DNA of 6,020 nt, taken from an uncultured Clostridia bacterium. Its GTDB lineage: Bacteria > Bacillota > Clostridia > TANB77 > CAG-508. Location: the NCBI GenBank assembly GCA_944390505.1, contig CALXQF010000080.1:1-6020 (forward strand). The letters are read 5' to 3'. The notes below the pieces were generated by a model. The model did not search any database and was not told the DNA's origin. It saw only the letters and a list, made by a program, of their open reading frames with translations. Below are positions 1 to 5,910 of this stretch, one piece after another. The position numbers and the translations under genes were made by a program. The first letter of the stretch is position 1. The number at the start of each line of letters is the position of its first letter.

Positions 1-2228
1 CTATTTACAAAAATGGTATTTATTATGGCCTAGCAGTTTGTGATTTAACAACAGCAGATTTTAGAACAACCCAGATTAAAGAACAAAATAATTTTGCTAC
101 TTTAATGGATGAAATTTCAAGATATTCCCCAGCAGAGATTATCGTCAATGATATGATGTATAATTCTGTGCAAGAAATTAGCAAAATTAGAGAAAGATTT
201 TCTGTGTATATTTCTAAATTAGAGGAAGAACATTTTGATTTAGAAGATGAGATATTTAGAGTAAAATATGATGTAGTGGATGAAAATGGCAATCAGGTAC
301 CAGATATGAAAGAACAAGTACTTTGTGTTGCTGCAAGTAATGGGTTACTTGACTATTTACGAGAAACACAAAAGAGTAATTTAGATTATATTCATAAAAT
401 TGTGCTATATTACACCTCTCATTATATGAACTTAGATATCAATGCTAGAAGAAATTTAGAAATTACAGAAAAATTAAGAGATAAAAGCAAAAAAGGAACT
501 TTACTCTGGGTACTTGATAAAACTTCTACTTCTATGGGCGGTAGGTTATTAAGAAGATGGCTTAATGACCCATTAATTGATGTTTGCAAAATTAATGAAA
601 GACTAGAAGCAGTAAAAGAATTAAAAGAAGATATTATTTTACGTGGAGATGTGATTGACAGCTTAAAAAAAGTCTATGATATTGAAAGATTAGCAGGTAA
701 AATATCTTATGGAAGTGCGAATGCAAGAGACTTAATTTCTTTAAAAAATTCAGCCAAACAATTACCAGATGTGAAAAAAACATTAGAAAGAGCAAGGTCA
801 AAATTGTTAGGTCATTTATATGAGGAGTTAGACACGCTAGAAGATATTGCACAAATCATTGAAGAAGGAATTGTAGATGATCCACCAATTAGTGTAAAAG
901 AAGGCGGAATTATCAAGCTAGGATATAATGAAGAAATTGACCATTTGAAAAAAGCCACAACAGAAGGCAAAAACTGGGTATTAGAAATTGAAGCAAAAGA
1001 AAGAGAAGCAACAGGAATCAAAGGATTAAAGGTAGGATTTAATAAGGTATTTGGTTATTTTATCGAAGTGACCAAATCTAACTTATCAATGGTGCCAGAC
1101 AGATTTATTCGTAAACAAACACTAGCAAACTGTGAAAGATATGTGACAGAAGAATTAAAAAAAGTAGAAAATGAGATTTTAGGTGCAGAAGAAAAGGTAA
1201 TTAATTTAGAATATAACGCATTTTGTGAAATAAGAGACAAAATAGAGGAGCAAATTACAAGGGTACAACAATCTGCTTACATTATTTCTACACTAGATGT
1301 GTTAACTTCTTTTGGAACAGTAGCAGATGAAATGAATTATGTGATGCCAACAGTAGATAATAGTGGAATGATTGATATTAAAGATGGAAGACATCCAGTA
1401 ATTGAAAAAATTTTACCAAGTGGAAGCTTTGTGGAAAATGATACTTACTTAGACAAAGCAGATAACCGTTTGGCTATTATTACAGGGCCAAATATGGCTG
1501 GTAAATCTACTTATATGAGACAAGTTGCACTCATTACATTGATGGCACAATGTGGAAGTTTTGTACCAGCATCTTATGCCAGAATTGGTGTGGTAGATAA
1601 AATTTTTACAAGAGTAGGAGCTTCAGATGATTTAAGTATGGGACAAAGTACTTTTATGGTAGAAATGATGGAAGTAGCATCTATCTTAAAAGAAGCAACT
1701 AGCAATAGTTTGGTTATTTTAGACGAAATAGGAAGAGGAACTTCGACATATGATGGTCTTTCTATTGCATGGGCAGTAGCAGAATATATAGCAGATAAAG
1801 AAAAATGTGGAGCCAAAACCTTATTTGCAACTCATTACCATGAATTGACTTCTTTAGAAGAAAAACTAGATGGAGTAAAAAATTATTCTATTGCTGTAAG
1901 AGAAAAAGGAGAAGACATTATTTTCCTAAGAAAAATTGTCAGTGGTGGAACAGATGAAAGTTATGGTGTACATGTTGCAAAATTAGCGGGTGTGCCACAA
2001 GTAGTAACAAAACGTGCGAATGAAATCTTAAAATCACTAGAAAGAAAAAGTATTTTAGGAAACAAAGCACAAGAAAAGGAAAATAAAAAGATTGCAACTG
2101 GCCAATTAGATTTATATAATTACAAATTAGCAGAAATTGCACATGAATTAGATAAGGTAGATTTAAATGAATTAACTCCAATTGATGCTTTGAATATTTT
2201 AGTCAACATGAAGGAGAAGATGAAATAA
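1..2228 (+). CDS. mutS: DNA mismatch repair protein MutS, 5'-truncated by the window edge
   Basis: MutS recognises mismatches and small loops in newly replicated DNA and uses ATP to recruit the downstream repair machinery. The reading frame is open from base 3 (bases 1-2 end a cut codon), giving 741 visible residues. The ATG at 105 is internal, because MutS-like sequence (GLAVCDLTTADF) lies upstream in frame. The visible part starts in the connector domain. About 125-130 residues are missing by comparison with the family's usual 850-900, including the mismatch-reading domain with its Phe-x-Glu motif. Core and clamp domains follow. The ATPase domain has Walker A GPNMAGKST (visible residues 495-503), the GASDDLSMGQST signature (539-550), Walker B LVILDE (D574, E575) and THYHE (610-614). 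The C-terminal tail looks complete and ends at TAA. All catalytic motifs are intact, so it is probably functional. No mutL follows, although mutL is the common neighbour in Bacillota. Confidence 0.97.
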   Translation, partial: IYKNGIYYGLAVCDLTTADFRTTQIKEQNNFATLMDEISRYSPAEIIVNDMMYNSVQEISKIRERFSVYISKLEEEHFDLEDEIFRVKYDVVDENGNQVPDMKEQVLCVAASNGLLDYLRETQKSNLDYIHKIVLYYTSHYMNLDINARRNLEITEKLRDKSKKGTLLWVLDKTSTSMGGRLLRRWLNDPLIDVCKINERLEAVKELKEDIILRGDVIDSLKKVYDIERLAGKISYGSANARDLISLKNSAKQLPDVKKTLERARSKLLGHLYEELDTLEDIAQIIEEGIVDDPPISVKEGGIIKLGYNEEIDHLKKATTEGKNWVLEIEAKEREATGIKGLKVGFNKVFGYFIEVTKSNLSMVPDRFIRKQTLANCERYVTEELKKVENEILGAEEKVINLEYNAFCEIRDKIEEQITRVQQSAYIISTLDVLTSFGTVADEMNYVMPTVDNSGMIDIKDGRHPVIEKILPSGSFVENDTYLDKADNRLAIITGPNMAGKSTYMRQVALITLMAQCGSFVPASYARIGVVDKIFTRVGASDDLSMGQSTFMVEMMEVASILKEATSNSLVILDEIGRGTSTYDGLSIAWAVAEYIADKEKCGAKTLFATHYHELTSLEEKLDGVKNYSIAVREKGEDIIFLRKIVSGGTDESYGVHVAKLAGVPQVVTKRANEILKSLERKSILGNKAQEKENKKIATGQLDLYNYKLAEIAHELDKVDLNELTPIDALNILVNMKEKMK

Positions 2229-2234
2229 AATTAC

Positions 2235-2263
2235 TTTACAAATATACAAAAGAAGAGTATAAT
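2235..2263 (+). promoter_or_regulatory. Sigma-A-type promoter of the Cys-rich peptide gene
   Basis: TTTACA (2235-2240) and a perfect TATAAT (2258-2263) are separated by 17 bases. Transcription would start near 2270, just before the leader hairpin. The promoter begins only seven bases after the mutS stop, so the small gene can be expressed independently of mutS. Confidence 0.72.
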
Positions 2264-2274
2264 TGTTTTATTAA

Positions 2275-2300
2275 GTTAGCAAAATGCTAACGAAAGTTAG
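2275..2300 (+). promoter_or_regulatory. Leader with two mutually exclusive hairpins before the ribosome binding site
   Basis: GTTAGC (2275-2280) pairs perfectly with GCTAAC (2286-2291) around an AAAAT loop. The same middle strand, CTAAC (2287-2291), can instead pair with GTTAG (2296-2300) around a GAAA tetraloop. The second fold takes the first two bases of the AGGAGG ribosome binding site (2299-2304). The first fold would leave that site free. The pairing is seen in the sequence. A switching role is inference, and the dyad could also be a protein operator or an mRNA-stabilising stem. Confidence 0.45.
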
Positions 2301-2311
2301 GAGGAATCCAT

Positions 2312-2473
2312 ATGGCAAAGAAAGCACGGAACAGAGAAAGCGGATGTGCAATCGCCACTGGAACATGTGCAAGAATGAGTACATGTACACTTTCTCATAA
2401 AGGGAAAAGTACATGTGCTAAAAACAAATGTGCTAGATTTTTGGATCCAAAGGATCCGAAAGTGAAAAAGTAA
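2312..2473 (+). CDS. Small cysteine-rich basic peptide, 53 aa, unknown function
   Basis: The gene starts at an ATG seven bases after a consensus AGGAGG (2299-2304) and ends at TAA, giving 53 residues. It has its own promoter upstream and a strong terminator downstream, so it is a genuine single-gene unit. The product begins MAKKARNRESG, then has five cysteines at 12, 19, 25, 35 and 40, three of them preceded by Thr (GTC, STC, STC), and a charged C-terminus rich in Lys and Asp-Pro. There is no signal peptide, membrane segment or double-Gly leader. The related AGTACATGT stretches in the DNA suggest internal duplication. The cysteines could bind metal, form disulfides or be modified as in a ribosomally made peptide, but no radical-SAM or export gene is visible here. 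I do not recognise the family. Confidence 0.8.
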   Translation: MAKKARNRESGCAIATGTCARMSTCTLSHKGKSTCAKNKCARFLDPKDPKVKK

Positions 2474-2489
2474 AAAATATGGGTTTACC

Positions 2490-2520
2490 AACTGGCGGGC
2501 TTTCATAGCCCGCTAGTTTT
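2490..2520 (+). terminator. Intrinsic terminator of the Cys-rich peptide gene
   Basis: A GC-rich 12-bp stem with one G-T pair (2490-2501 with 2507-2518) closes a TTCAT loop and runs into TTTT. It begins 17 bases after the stop codon. It also separates this gene from the convergent spore-protein gene on the other strand, but it has no T-run in that direction. Confidence 0.88.
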
Positions 2521-2556
2521 ATAAATTACATTTTGTGTATTAAAACATAAATTAAC

Positions 2557-2790
2557 CTAAAAATCATGTGGTATTTTACCTGTTTTATTGTTAAAAGGAC
2601 CTCGCTGTTCAGTATTATTATCATATTCGTATAAATCCTCAATATACACATCTTTTTCTTCAAAGTTATCAATAAATCCAACTTTTGCCATATGTTGATT
2701 TATTTCTTGAATCCAAACAGGACGGTCTTGATACATCACATCCGTTTTTTCTTTATTTCTTAAGATCTCATAAACTCTTTGATATTCCAT
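2557..2790 (-). CDS. sspH: H-type small acid-soluble spore protein
   Basis: The 77-residue product begins MEYQRVYEIL and contains DRPVWIQEIN at residues 22-31 and a YIEDLYE block at 49-55. This order (Q-R-x-x-E-I-L, a V-x-Y-x-x-x-PVWI core, then a V-x-I-x-D-L-x-E end) is what I know of the SASP H (SspH) family, small proteins packed into the spore core and usually made in the forespore late in sporulation. The frame is open to 2832, but the ATG at 2790-2788 is preferred: homology starts there and a purine-rich GGAAAGGAAG lies just upstream. Family members are usually about 60 residues. The polar tail of about 20 residues after EDLYE (to a C-terminal HDF) looks like an extension. Its presence implies that the organism sporulates. 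Confidence 0.85.
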   Translation of the reverse strand: MEYQRVYEILRNKEKTDVMYQDRPVWIQEINQHMAKVGFIDNFEEKDVYIEDLYEYDNNTEQRGPFNNKTGKIPHDF

Positions 2791-2832
2791 CTTACCATCT
2801 TCCTTTCCAACAAAAATATTAATTAAAAGCAA

Positions 2833-2852
2833 TCAATTTCTTTTGAAATTGA
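2833..2852 (-). repeat. Hairpin in the 5' leader of the spore-protein gene
   Basis: TCAATTTC (2833-2840) and GAAATTGA (2845-2852) form a perfect 8-bp inverted repeat with a four-base loop. It lies about 40 bases upstream of the sspH start on the - strand, within its likely untranslated leader. It has no adjacent T-run on the - strand, so it is not a good terminator. It may stabilise the message or simply reflect AT-rich sequence. Confidence 0.4.
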
Positions 2853-2891
2853 GTTGATTTCTATTTTTAAAAATTTTCCATTGATAGTACA

Positions 2892-2920
2892 AGTATATAC
2901 AACAAAAATATTTTTATTCA
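2892..2920 (-). promoter_or_regulatory. Candidate promoter of the spore-protein gene
   Basis: On the - strand TGAATA (2920-2915) and TATACT (2897-2892) are separated by 17 bases. GAATA matches the -35 preference of the forespore factor sigma-G, which controls ssp genes in Bacillus. The -10 is only partly like the sigma-G consensus and fits sigma-A about as well. The assignment is tentative. Confidence 0.35.
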
Positions 2921-2990
2921 TGTTTTATCATAACTTAAACATTAAAATTGTTATTAAGTAACGTAATTATAAAAATATTGTAAAAAATTC

Positions 2991-3022
2991 TTGAACAAAA
3001 GGAACACTTATTATACAATAAG
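2991..3022 (+). promoter_or_regulatory. Sigma-A-type promoter of pgi with a dyad over the -10
   Basis: TTGAAC (2991-2996) and TACAAT (3014-3019) are 17 bases apart. The -10 sits inside a perfect inverted repeat, CTTATT (3007-3012) and AATAAG (3017-3022) around ATAC, which could be an operator. The start site would be near 3026, giving a short leader with AGGAGGT (3037-3043) nine bases before the pgi start. Confidence 0.65.
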
Positions 3023-3052
3023 AATAAATACAAAAGAGGAGGTAAAAGAAAG

Positions 3053-4696
3053 ATGCAAAATGTAAAAATAGATGTCAAAAATACTGGTGAATTTCAAGAA
3101 AAATTGATGGAATATGCAACCAAAGTAGCAGAAATTCATGAAGAATTACATAAAGAAGCAGAAGATGAAAATGAATTTTTAGGATGGCTAGAATTACCTA
3201 CCAATTATGATAAAAAAGAATTAGAAAAAATAAAGAAAGCGGCTAAAAAAATACAAAATGATTCAGAGATATTAGTAGTAATAGGAATTGGAGGTTCTTA
3301 TTTAGGTGCAAGAGCAGTAATAGAAGCATTAACTAATACCTTTTATAACTACTTACCAAAGGAGCAAAGAAAAACTCCTCAAATATTATATGTAGGAAAC
3401 AATTTAAATCCTAATTATATCAATGATTTAATTGAATTAATTGGAAATAGAGATTTGTCTATTAATGTTGTTTCAAAATCTGGAACAACTACAGAGCCAG
3501 CAATTGCTTTTCGAATTTTTAGAGAATTATTAGAAAACAAATATGGATTAAAAGAAGCTAAAAAGAGAATTTTTGTTACAACTGATGCAAGCAAAGGGGC
3601 TTTAAAACAAATAGCAGATGAAGAAGAGTACACTACTTTTGTGATTCCAGATAATATTGGTGGTAGGTATTCTGTTTTAACAGCAGTGGGGCTATTACCA
3701 ATTGCAACAGCAGGAATTTCAGTAGAAGAATTATTAAATGGTGCTAGATTTGCACAAGAAAAATATTTGGATAAGAATTTAAAATACAATGATTGCTATA
3801 AATATGCTGTTATGAGAAATCTATTATATGAAAGTGAAAAAAACATAGAAATTTTAGTAAGCTATGAACCAAAAATGCATTATATGATAGAATGGTGGAA
3901 GCAACTATTTGGAGAAAGTGAAGGAAAAGAAGGCAAAGGAATTTATCCAACAGGAGCAGAGTTTACTACAGACTTGCATTCATTAGGACAATATATTCAG
4001 GAAGGTAGAAGAAACCTGTTTGAAACAGTTATCAATATTAAAGAGTCTGAATCTGATATGGCAATCCATCAAGATGAAGACAATTTAGATGAATTAAACT
4101 ATTTAGCAGAAAAAAGTCTAGACTATGTAAACAAAAAAGCAATGGAAGGTACGATACAAGCACATGTTGAAGGAGGAGTTCCTAATATTGTGATTAATAT
4201 GGATGAGTTAAATGCCTATAATTTAGGTCATCTTATCTATTTCTTTGAGCTCGCCTGTGCAATGTCAGGAAAGTTATTAGGAATTAATCCATTTAATCAA
4301 CCAGGAGTGGAGAAATATAAGACGAATATGTTTAGACTTTTAGGAAAACCAGGATATACCAAAAAAGATATGGAAGAACAGAAAGAAAAAGAAGAGAAAA
4401 AAGGATCTAAAACGAAGAGAACGAAAAAGACAAAAACAAAGGTAAAAGATGAAAAAGAAATAAAGAAAGAAGTAAAAGAAGATAAGACAGAAGAAAAAGC
4501 AAAAAGAAAAGAAGAAAAAGGCACTAAAATTGAAGGAGAAGCAAAAAAACAAGCAGAAGAAGAGGATAACTTTGAAGAAGTAGTCAAAATAGAGGCAGTA
4601 AAACCAAAGAGAACAAGAAAAACAAAAACAGAGACGAAACAAGAAGAAAAAGTAGAAGATGGTACTTATACTATTAAAAGGAAAAAAAGAAGTTAA
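3053..4696 (+). CDS. pgi: Glucose-6-phosphate isomerase with a Lys/Glu-rich C-terminal tail
   Basis: PGI interconverts glucose 6-phosphate and fructose 6-phosphate in the cytoplasm, in glycolysis and gluconeogenesis. The first 440 or so residues are a complete PGI of the Bacillota type. They show GIGGSYLGARA (78-88), the sugar-phosphate signature SKSGTTTEPAIAF (141-153), GRYSVLTAVG (204-213), GQYIQEGRR (312-320) with the likely catalytic Glu317, AHVEGGVPN (370-378) with the likely ring-opening His371, and NPFNQPGVEKYK (412-423) with the likely active-site Lys423. Relatives such as Bacillus PGI end near residue 450. Here the same frame continues for about 107 more residues, mostly Lys, Glu, Thr and Asp, predicted disordered or helical. 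Two related basic blocks, KRTKKTKTK (455-463) and KRTRKTKTE (519-527), flank an acidic-basic middle. The start is fixed by AGGAGGT nine bases upstream. The gene is monocistronic, and I see no convincing terminator after it. Confidence 0.96.
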   Translation: MQNVKIDVKNTGEFQEKLMEYATKVAEIHEELHKEAEDENEFLGWLELPTNYDKKELEKIKKAAKKIQNDSEILVVIGIGGSYLGARAVIEALTNTFYNYLPKEQRKTPQILYVGNNLNPNYINDLIELIGNRDLSINVVSKSGTTTEPAIAFRIFRELLENKYGLKEAKKRIFVTTDASKGALKQIADEEEYTTFVIPDNIGGRYSVLTAVGLLPIATAGISVEELLNGARFAQEKYLDKNLKYNDCYKYAVMRNLLYESEKNIEILVSYEPKMHYMIEWWKQLFGESEGKEGKGIYPTGAEFTTDLHSLGQYIQEGRRNLFETVINIKESESDMAIHQDEDNLDELNYLAEKSLDYVNKKAMEGTIQAHVEGGVPNIVINMDELNAYNLGHLIYFFELACAMSGKLLGINPFNQPGVEKYKTNMFRLLGKPGYTKKDMEEQKEKEEKKGSKTKRTKKTKTKVKDEKEIKKEVKEDKTEEKAKRKEEKGTKIEGEAKKQAEEEDNFEEVVKIEAVKPKRTRKTKTETKQEEKVEDGTYTIKRKKRS

Positions 4697-4811
4697 TTGT
4701 TATGATATATTTATAAAAAAATAAGTGTTATTATATAAAAATGTAAAATATATACAAACAGCAAATAAATTTTTGACAATTAAAGCAATTAAAGAAAATA
4801 TGGAATTTCTG

Positions 4812-4841
4812 TTGACATAGAAATATAAAATGTGCTACAAT
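4812..4841 (+). promoter_or_regulatory. Strong promoter of the tRNA-Leu gene
   Basis: A perfect TTGACA (4812-4817) and TACAAT (4836-4841) are 18 bases apart, with a TG one base before the -10 (extended -10). The start would be near 4848, about 15 bases before the tRNA. Another TTGACA at 4773-4778 has no good -10 at the right distance. The rest of the 4697-4811 gap is AT-rich and I see no other feature in it. Confidence 0.8.
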
Positions 4842-4862
4842 AGTCTATGTTAGCAGATAAAT

Positions 4863-4946
4863 GCGGATGTGGCGGAACTGGCAGACGCGCTGGTCTTAGG
4901 AACCAGTGCCAATGGCGTGGGGGTTCGAGTCCCTTCATCCGCACCA
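4863..4946 (+). tRNA. tRNA-Leu (anticodon UAG), CCA encoded
   Basis: This is a complete class II tRNA. The acceptor stem GCGGATG (4863-4869) pairs with CATCCGC (4936-4942), followed by discriminator A and encoded CCA (4944-4946). The anticodon stem CTGGT/ACCAG (4890-4894 with 4902-4906) holds the loop CTTAGGA with anticodon TAG (4897-4899), which reads CUN leucine codons. A long variable arm (GCC-AAT-GGC) typical of tRNA-Leu and the T-arm with loop TTCGAGT (4924-4930) follow. It is a single gene rather than part of a tRNA cluster. Confidence 0.98.
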
Positions 4947-4986
4947 ATGATGTATCTTTTTGAACTAATAGAACAGAATTGATACA

Positions 4987-5021
4987 AAATCAATCAGAAA
5001 ATAAATCTGGTTGATTTTTTT
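4987..5021 (+). terminator. Intrinsic terminator after tRNA-Leu
   Basis: AAATCAATCAGA (4987-4998) pairs with TCTGGTTGATTT (5006-5017) over 12 bp with one G-T pair and a 7-base loop, followed by a run of T (5015-5021). It lies about 40 bases after the CCA end. Confidence 0.88.
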
Positions 5022-5068
5022 GTTGTATAAAATAAACATATTTTTTATTTGCAAATTAATGTGGCTCG

Positions 5069-5091
5069 TTTTGCTTTTACAATTAGCAAAA
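5069..5091. repeat. Isolated AT-rich hairpin between tRNA-Leu and the next promoter
   Basis: TTTTGCT (5069-5075) and AGCAAAA (5085-5091) form a perfect 7-bp stem with a 9-base loop. No T-run follows directly on either strand. It could be a weak back-up terminator or chance. Nothing else is evident between 5022 and 5157. Confidence 0.35.
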
Positions 5092-5157
5092 GGTTTTGTG
5101 AAAAAATGAATCAAATGCATCCTAGTTCTAAATAGTTATAAATTTTGCAAAAATATC

Positions 5158-5185
5158 TTGAAAAATAGCCTAAAAATGATATAAT
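5158..5185 (+). promoter_or_regulatory. Strong extended -10 promoter of the basic 56-aa protein gene
   Basis: TTGAAA (5158-5163) and a perfect TATAAT (5180-5185) are 16 bases apart, with TG one base before the -10. Transcription would begin near 5192, leaving a leader of about 160 nt before the ATG, much longer than translation alone needs. Confidence 0.78.
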
Positions 5186-5191
5186 TAATAA

Positions 5192-5353
5192 GTAACAATA
5201 TTTTGCAATCCAAAGAGCTATAAATACTATTTGGAGGCTGATATCTTCGAATAATTAAGAGAAGGTAAAATAAAAGTCTTAAAGGGTAAACAATTAACAA
5301 GATTTAAGGCGTGGATATCGTTTTTTAAGAATGAAAATCTAGGAGGTTATCAT
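5192..5353 (+). promoter_or_regulatory. Long structured 5' leader with competing stems and a U-run, possible cis-regulatory RNA
   Basis: TCCAAA (5209-5214) pairs with TTTGGA (5230-5235). TGATATCTTCG (5239-5249) pairs at long range with CGTGGATATCG (5310-5320), ten pairs with two G-T and one T-T mismatch, and TTTTTT (5321-5326) follows at once, as in a terminator. Inside that domain TCTTAAA (5277-5283) can pair with TTAAGA at 5255-5260, with TTTAAG at 5303-5308, or with TTAAGA at 5325-5330, so the folds compete. AGGAGG (5341-5346) lies beyond the U-run. This resembles a riboswitch or attenuator layout, but I match no known class and the function is inference. Confidence 0.45.
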
Positions 5354-5524
5354 ATGTCATATGTATCAATCCAAGCAAAGCTGTATACTGCAAGCAAAAA
5401 ACTTGGTCCTAAATGTAAGAAAGTTAGAAGATATTATACCAATTTCGCCGGAACAACTGTTTTACCTCTAACAAAAGAACAATACAAAAAGGCTATGAAA
5501 CGCTATCTTAAAAAACATTCATGA
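5354..5524 (+). CDS. Small highly basic protein, 56 aa, unknown function
   Basis: The ATG follows AGGAGG (5341-5346) by seven bases and the frame ends at TGA after 56 codons. It has a strong promoter, a long leader and a downstream terminator. The product begins MSYVSIQAKLYTASKK and has KCKKVRRYYTN at residues 20-30, then TTVLPLTKEQYKKAMKRYLKK. Lys and Arg make up about 30 percent, against a single Glu and no Asp. It has one Cys, no signal peptide and no membrane helix. The C-terminal part (LTKEQYKKAMKRYLKK) looks like an amphipathic basic helix. Such composition suits binding to RNA, DNA or the ribosome, but this is inference and I recognise no family. The CATATG start context and seven-base spacing resemble those of the 53-aa gene at 2312. 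Confidence 0.8.
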   Translation: MSYVSIQAKLYTASKKLGPKCKKVRRYYTNFAGTTVLPLTKEQYKKAMKRYLKKHS

Positions 5525-5591
5525 ATTAGATTTTAGAAACCGACATTAAAAAATATGAATTTCGAATAAGTTCATAATTCTAAGACTTTAC

Positions 5592-5620
5592 AAAAGACAC
5601 GGAAAATTTCCGTGTCTTTT
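5592..5620 (+). terminator. Intrinsic terminator of the basic 56-aa protein gene
   Basis: AAAAGACACGGA (5592-5603) pairs perfectly with TCCGTGTCTTTT (5609-5620) around AAATT. The stem ends in TTTT on this strand and also on the other, so it may work in both directions. It lies 67 bases after the stop codon. Confidence 0.83.
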
Positions 5621-5679
5621 AGTTAACAAAAAAATACTCAGCTATGTTGTAGAATGTAGAAAGATTATAAGTACTAGAA

Positions 5680-5707
5680 TAAACAAATAAATTTTATTGC
5701 ATATAAT
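5680..5707 (+). promoter_or_regulatory. Candidate promoter of a small RNA
   Basis: A perfect TATAAT (5702-5707) has TAAACA (5680-5685, four of six matches to TTGACA) 16 bases upstream. It would start transcription near 5714, just before the hairpin series that ends in a terminator at 5825. The weak -35 makes it tentative. Confidence 0.45.
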
Positions 5708-5713
5708 TCTTTT

Positions 5714-5825
5714 TATAGCTTGATTGATTTTAATGTCAATCGTCAAGAGAGCCAAAAGTTGTAGATAACTACTTCGTTGGCACCAAAGCCTTGAAACTTA
5801 TATGTTTTCAGCATATAAGTTTTTT
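5714..5825 (+). ncRNA. Candidate small non-coding RNA, about 110 nt
   Basis: Between a candidate promoter and a clear terminator lies a compact series of stems without a credible reading frame. The first is GATTGA (5722-5727) with TCAATC (5736-5741), extended by CTT/AAG across a GTC bulge. The second is GCCAA (5751-5755) with TTGGC (5777-5781), enclosing GTAG-ATAA-CTAC (5761-5772). A single-stranded ACCAAAGCC follows, then the terminator hairpin. It does not look like 6S, SRP, RNase P or tmRNA to me, and no cas genes are near to suggest a tracrRNA. The region 5621-6020 contains no convincing protein gene. Confidence 0.45.
5794..5825 (+). terminator. Intrinsic terminator ending the candidate small RNA
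   Basis: AAACTTATATG (5794-5804) pairs perfectly with CATATAAGTTT (5812-5822) around TTTTCAG, with a six-base T-run (5820-5825). No protein gene lies just upstream, so it implies an RNA transcript on this strand. Confidence 0.75.
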
Positions 5826-5831
5826 ACAGAA

Positions 5832-5872
5832 AATAAAGGAGAAAATCAATATTTTAGATTTTCTCCTTTATT
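5832..5872 (-). terminator. 16-bp perfect inverted repeat, terminator-like on the - strand
   Basis: AATAAAGGAGAAAATC (5832-5847) and GATTTTCTCCTTTATT (5857-5872) are exact inverted copies with a nine-base loop. On the - strand the stem ends in TTTATT followed by TTCTG, a moderately T-rich exit. On the + strand AATGAC follows, so - strand termination is more likely. It faces the + strand terminator at 5794-5825, forming a convergent pair. Confidence 0.55.
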
Positions 5873-5910
5873 AATGACTTACATAGCATAAATGCTATGG
5901 ACACTAATGT
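5870..5910 (-). repeat. Hairpin element, copy 1
   Basis: On the + strand the copy reads ATTAATGACTTAC, a hairpin ATAGCAT-AA-ATGCTAT (5883-5898), then GGACACTAATGT (5899-5910). Both flanks match copy 2 at 5976-6015, while the hairpin stem has a different sequence. Confidence 0.65.

Noticed and set aside
2312..2473. SCIFF-type (six cysteines in forty-five residues) ranthipeptide precursor
   Set aside because: The cysteine number, spacing and N-terminal sequence differ, and no radical-SAM maturase is adjacent.
4297..4642. Two - strand frames rich in Phe, Ser and Leu opposite the pgi tail
   Set aside because: They are shadows of the purine-rich Lys/Glu codons and have no start signals of their own.
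4697..4760. pgi terminator at AATAA-GTG-TTATT
   Set aside because: The stem is only five A-T pairs with no T-run, so it is too weak to call.
4773..4804. Second promoter upstream of tRNA-Leu using TTGACA at 4773
   Set aside because: No acceptable -10 lies 16-18 bases downstream.
5714..5825. tracrRNA or another known housekeeping RNA
   Set aside because: No cas genes or CRISPR repeats are present, and none of the hallmark sequences of 6S, SRP, RNase P or tmRNA could be found.
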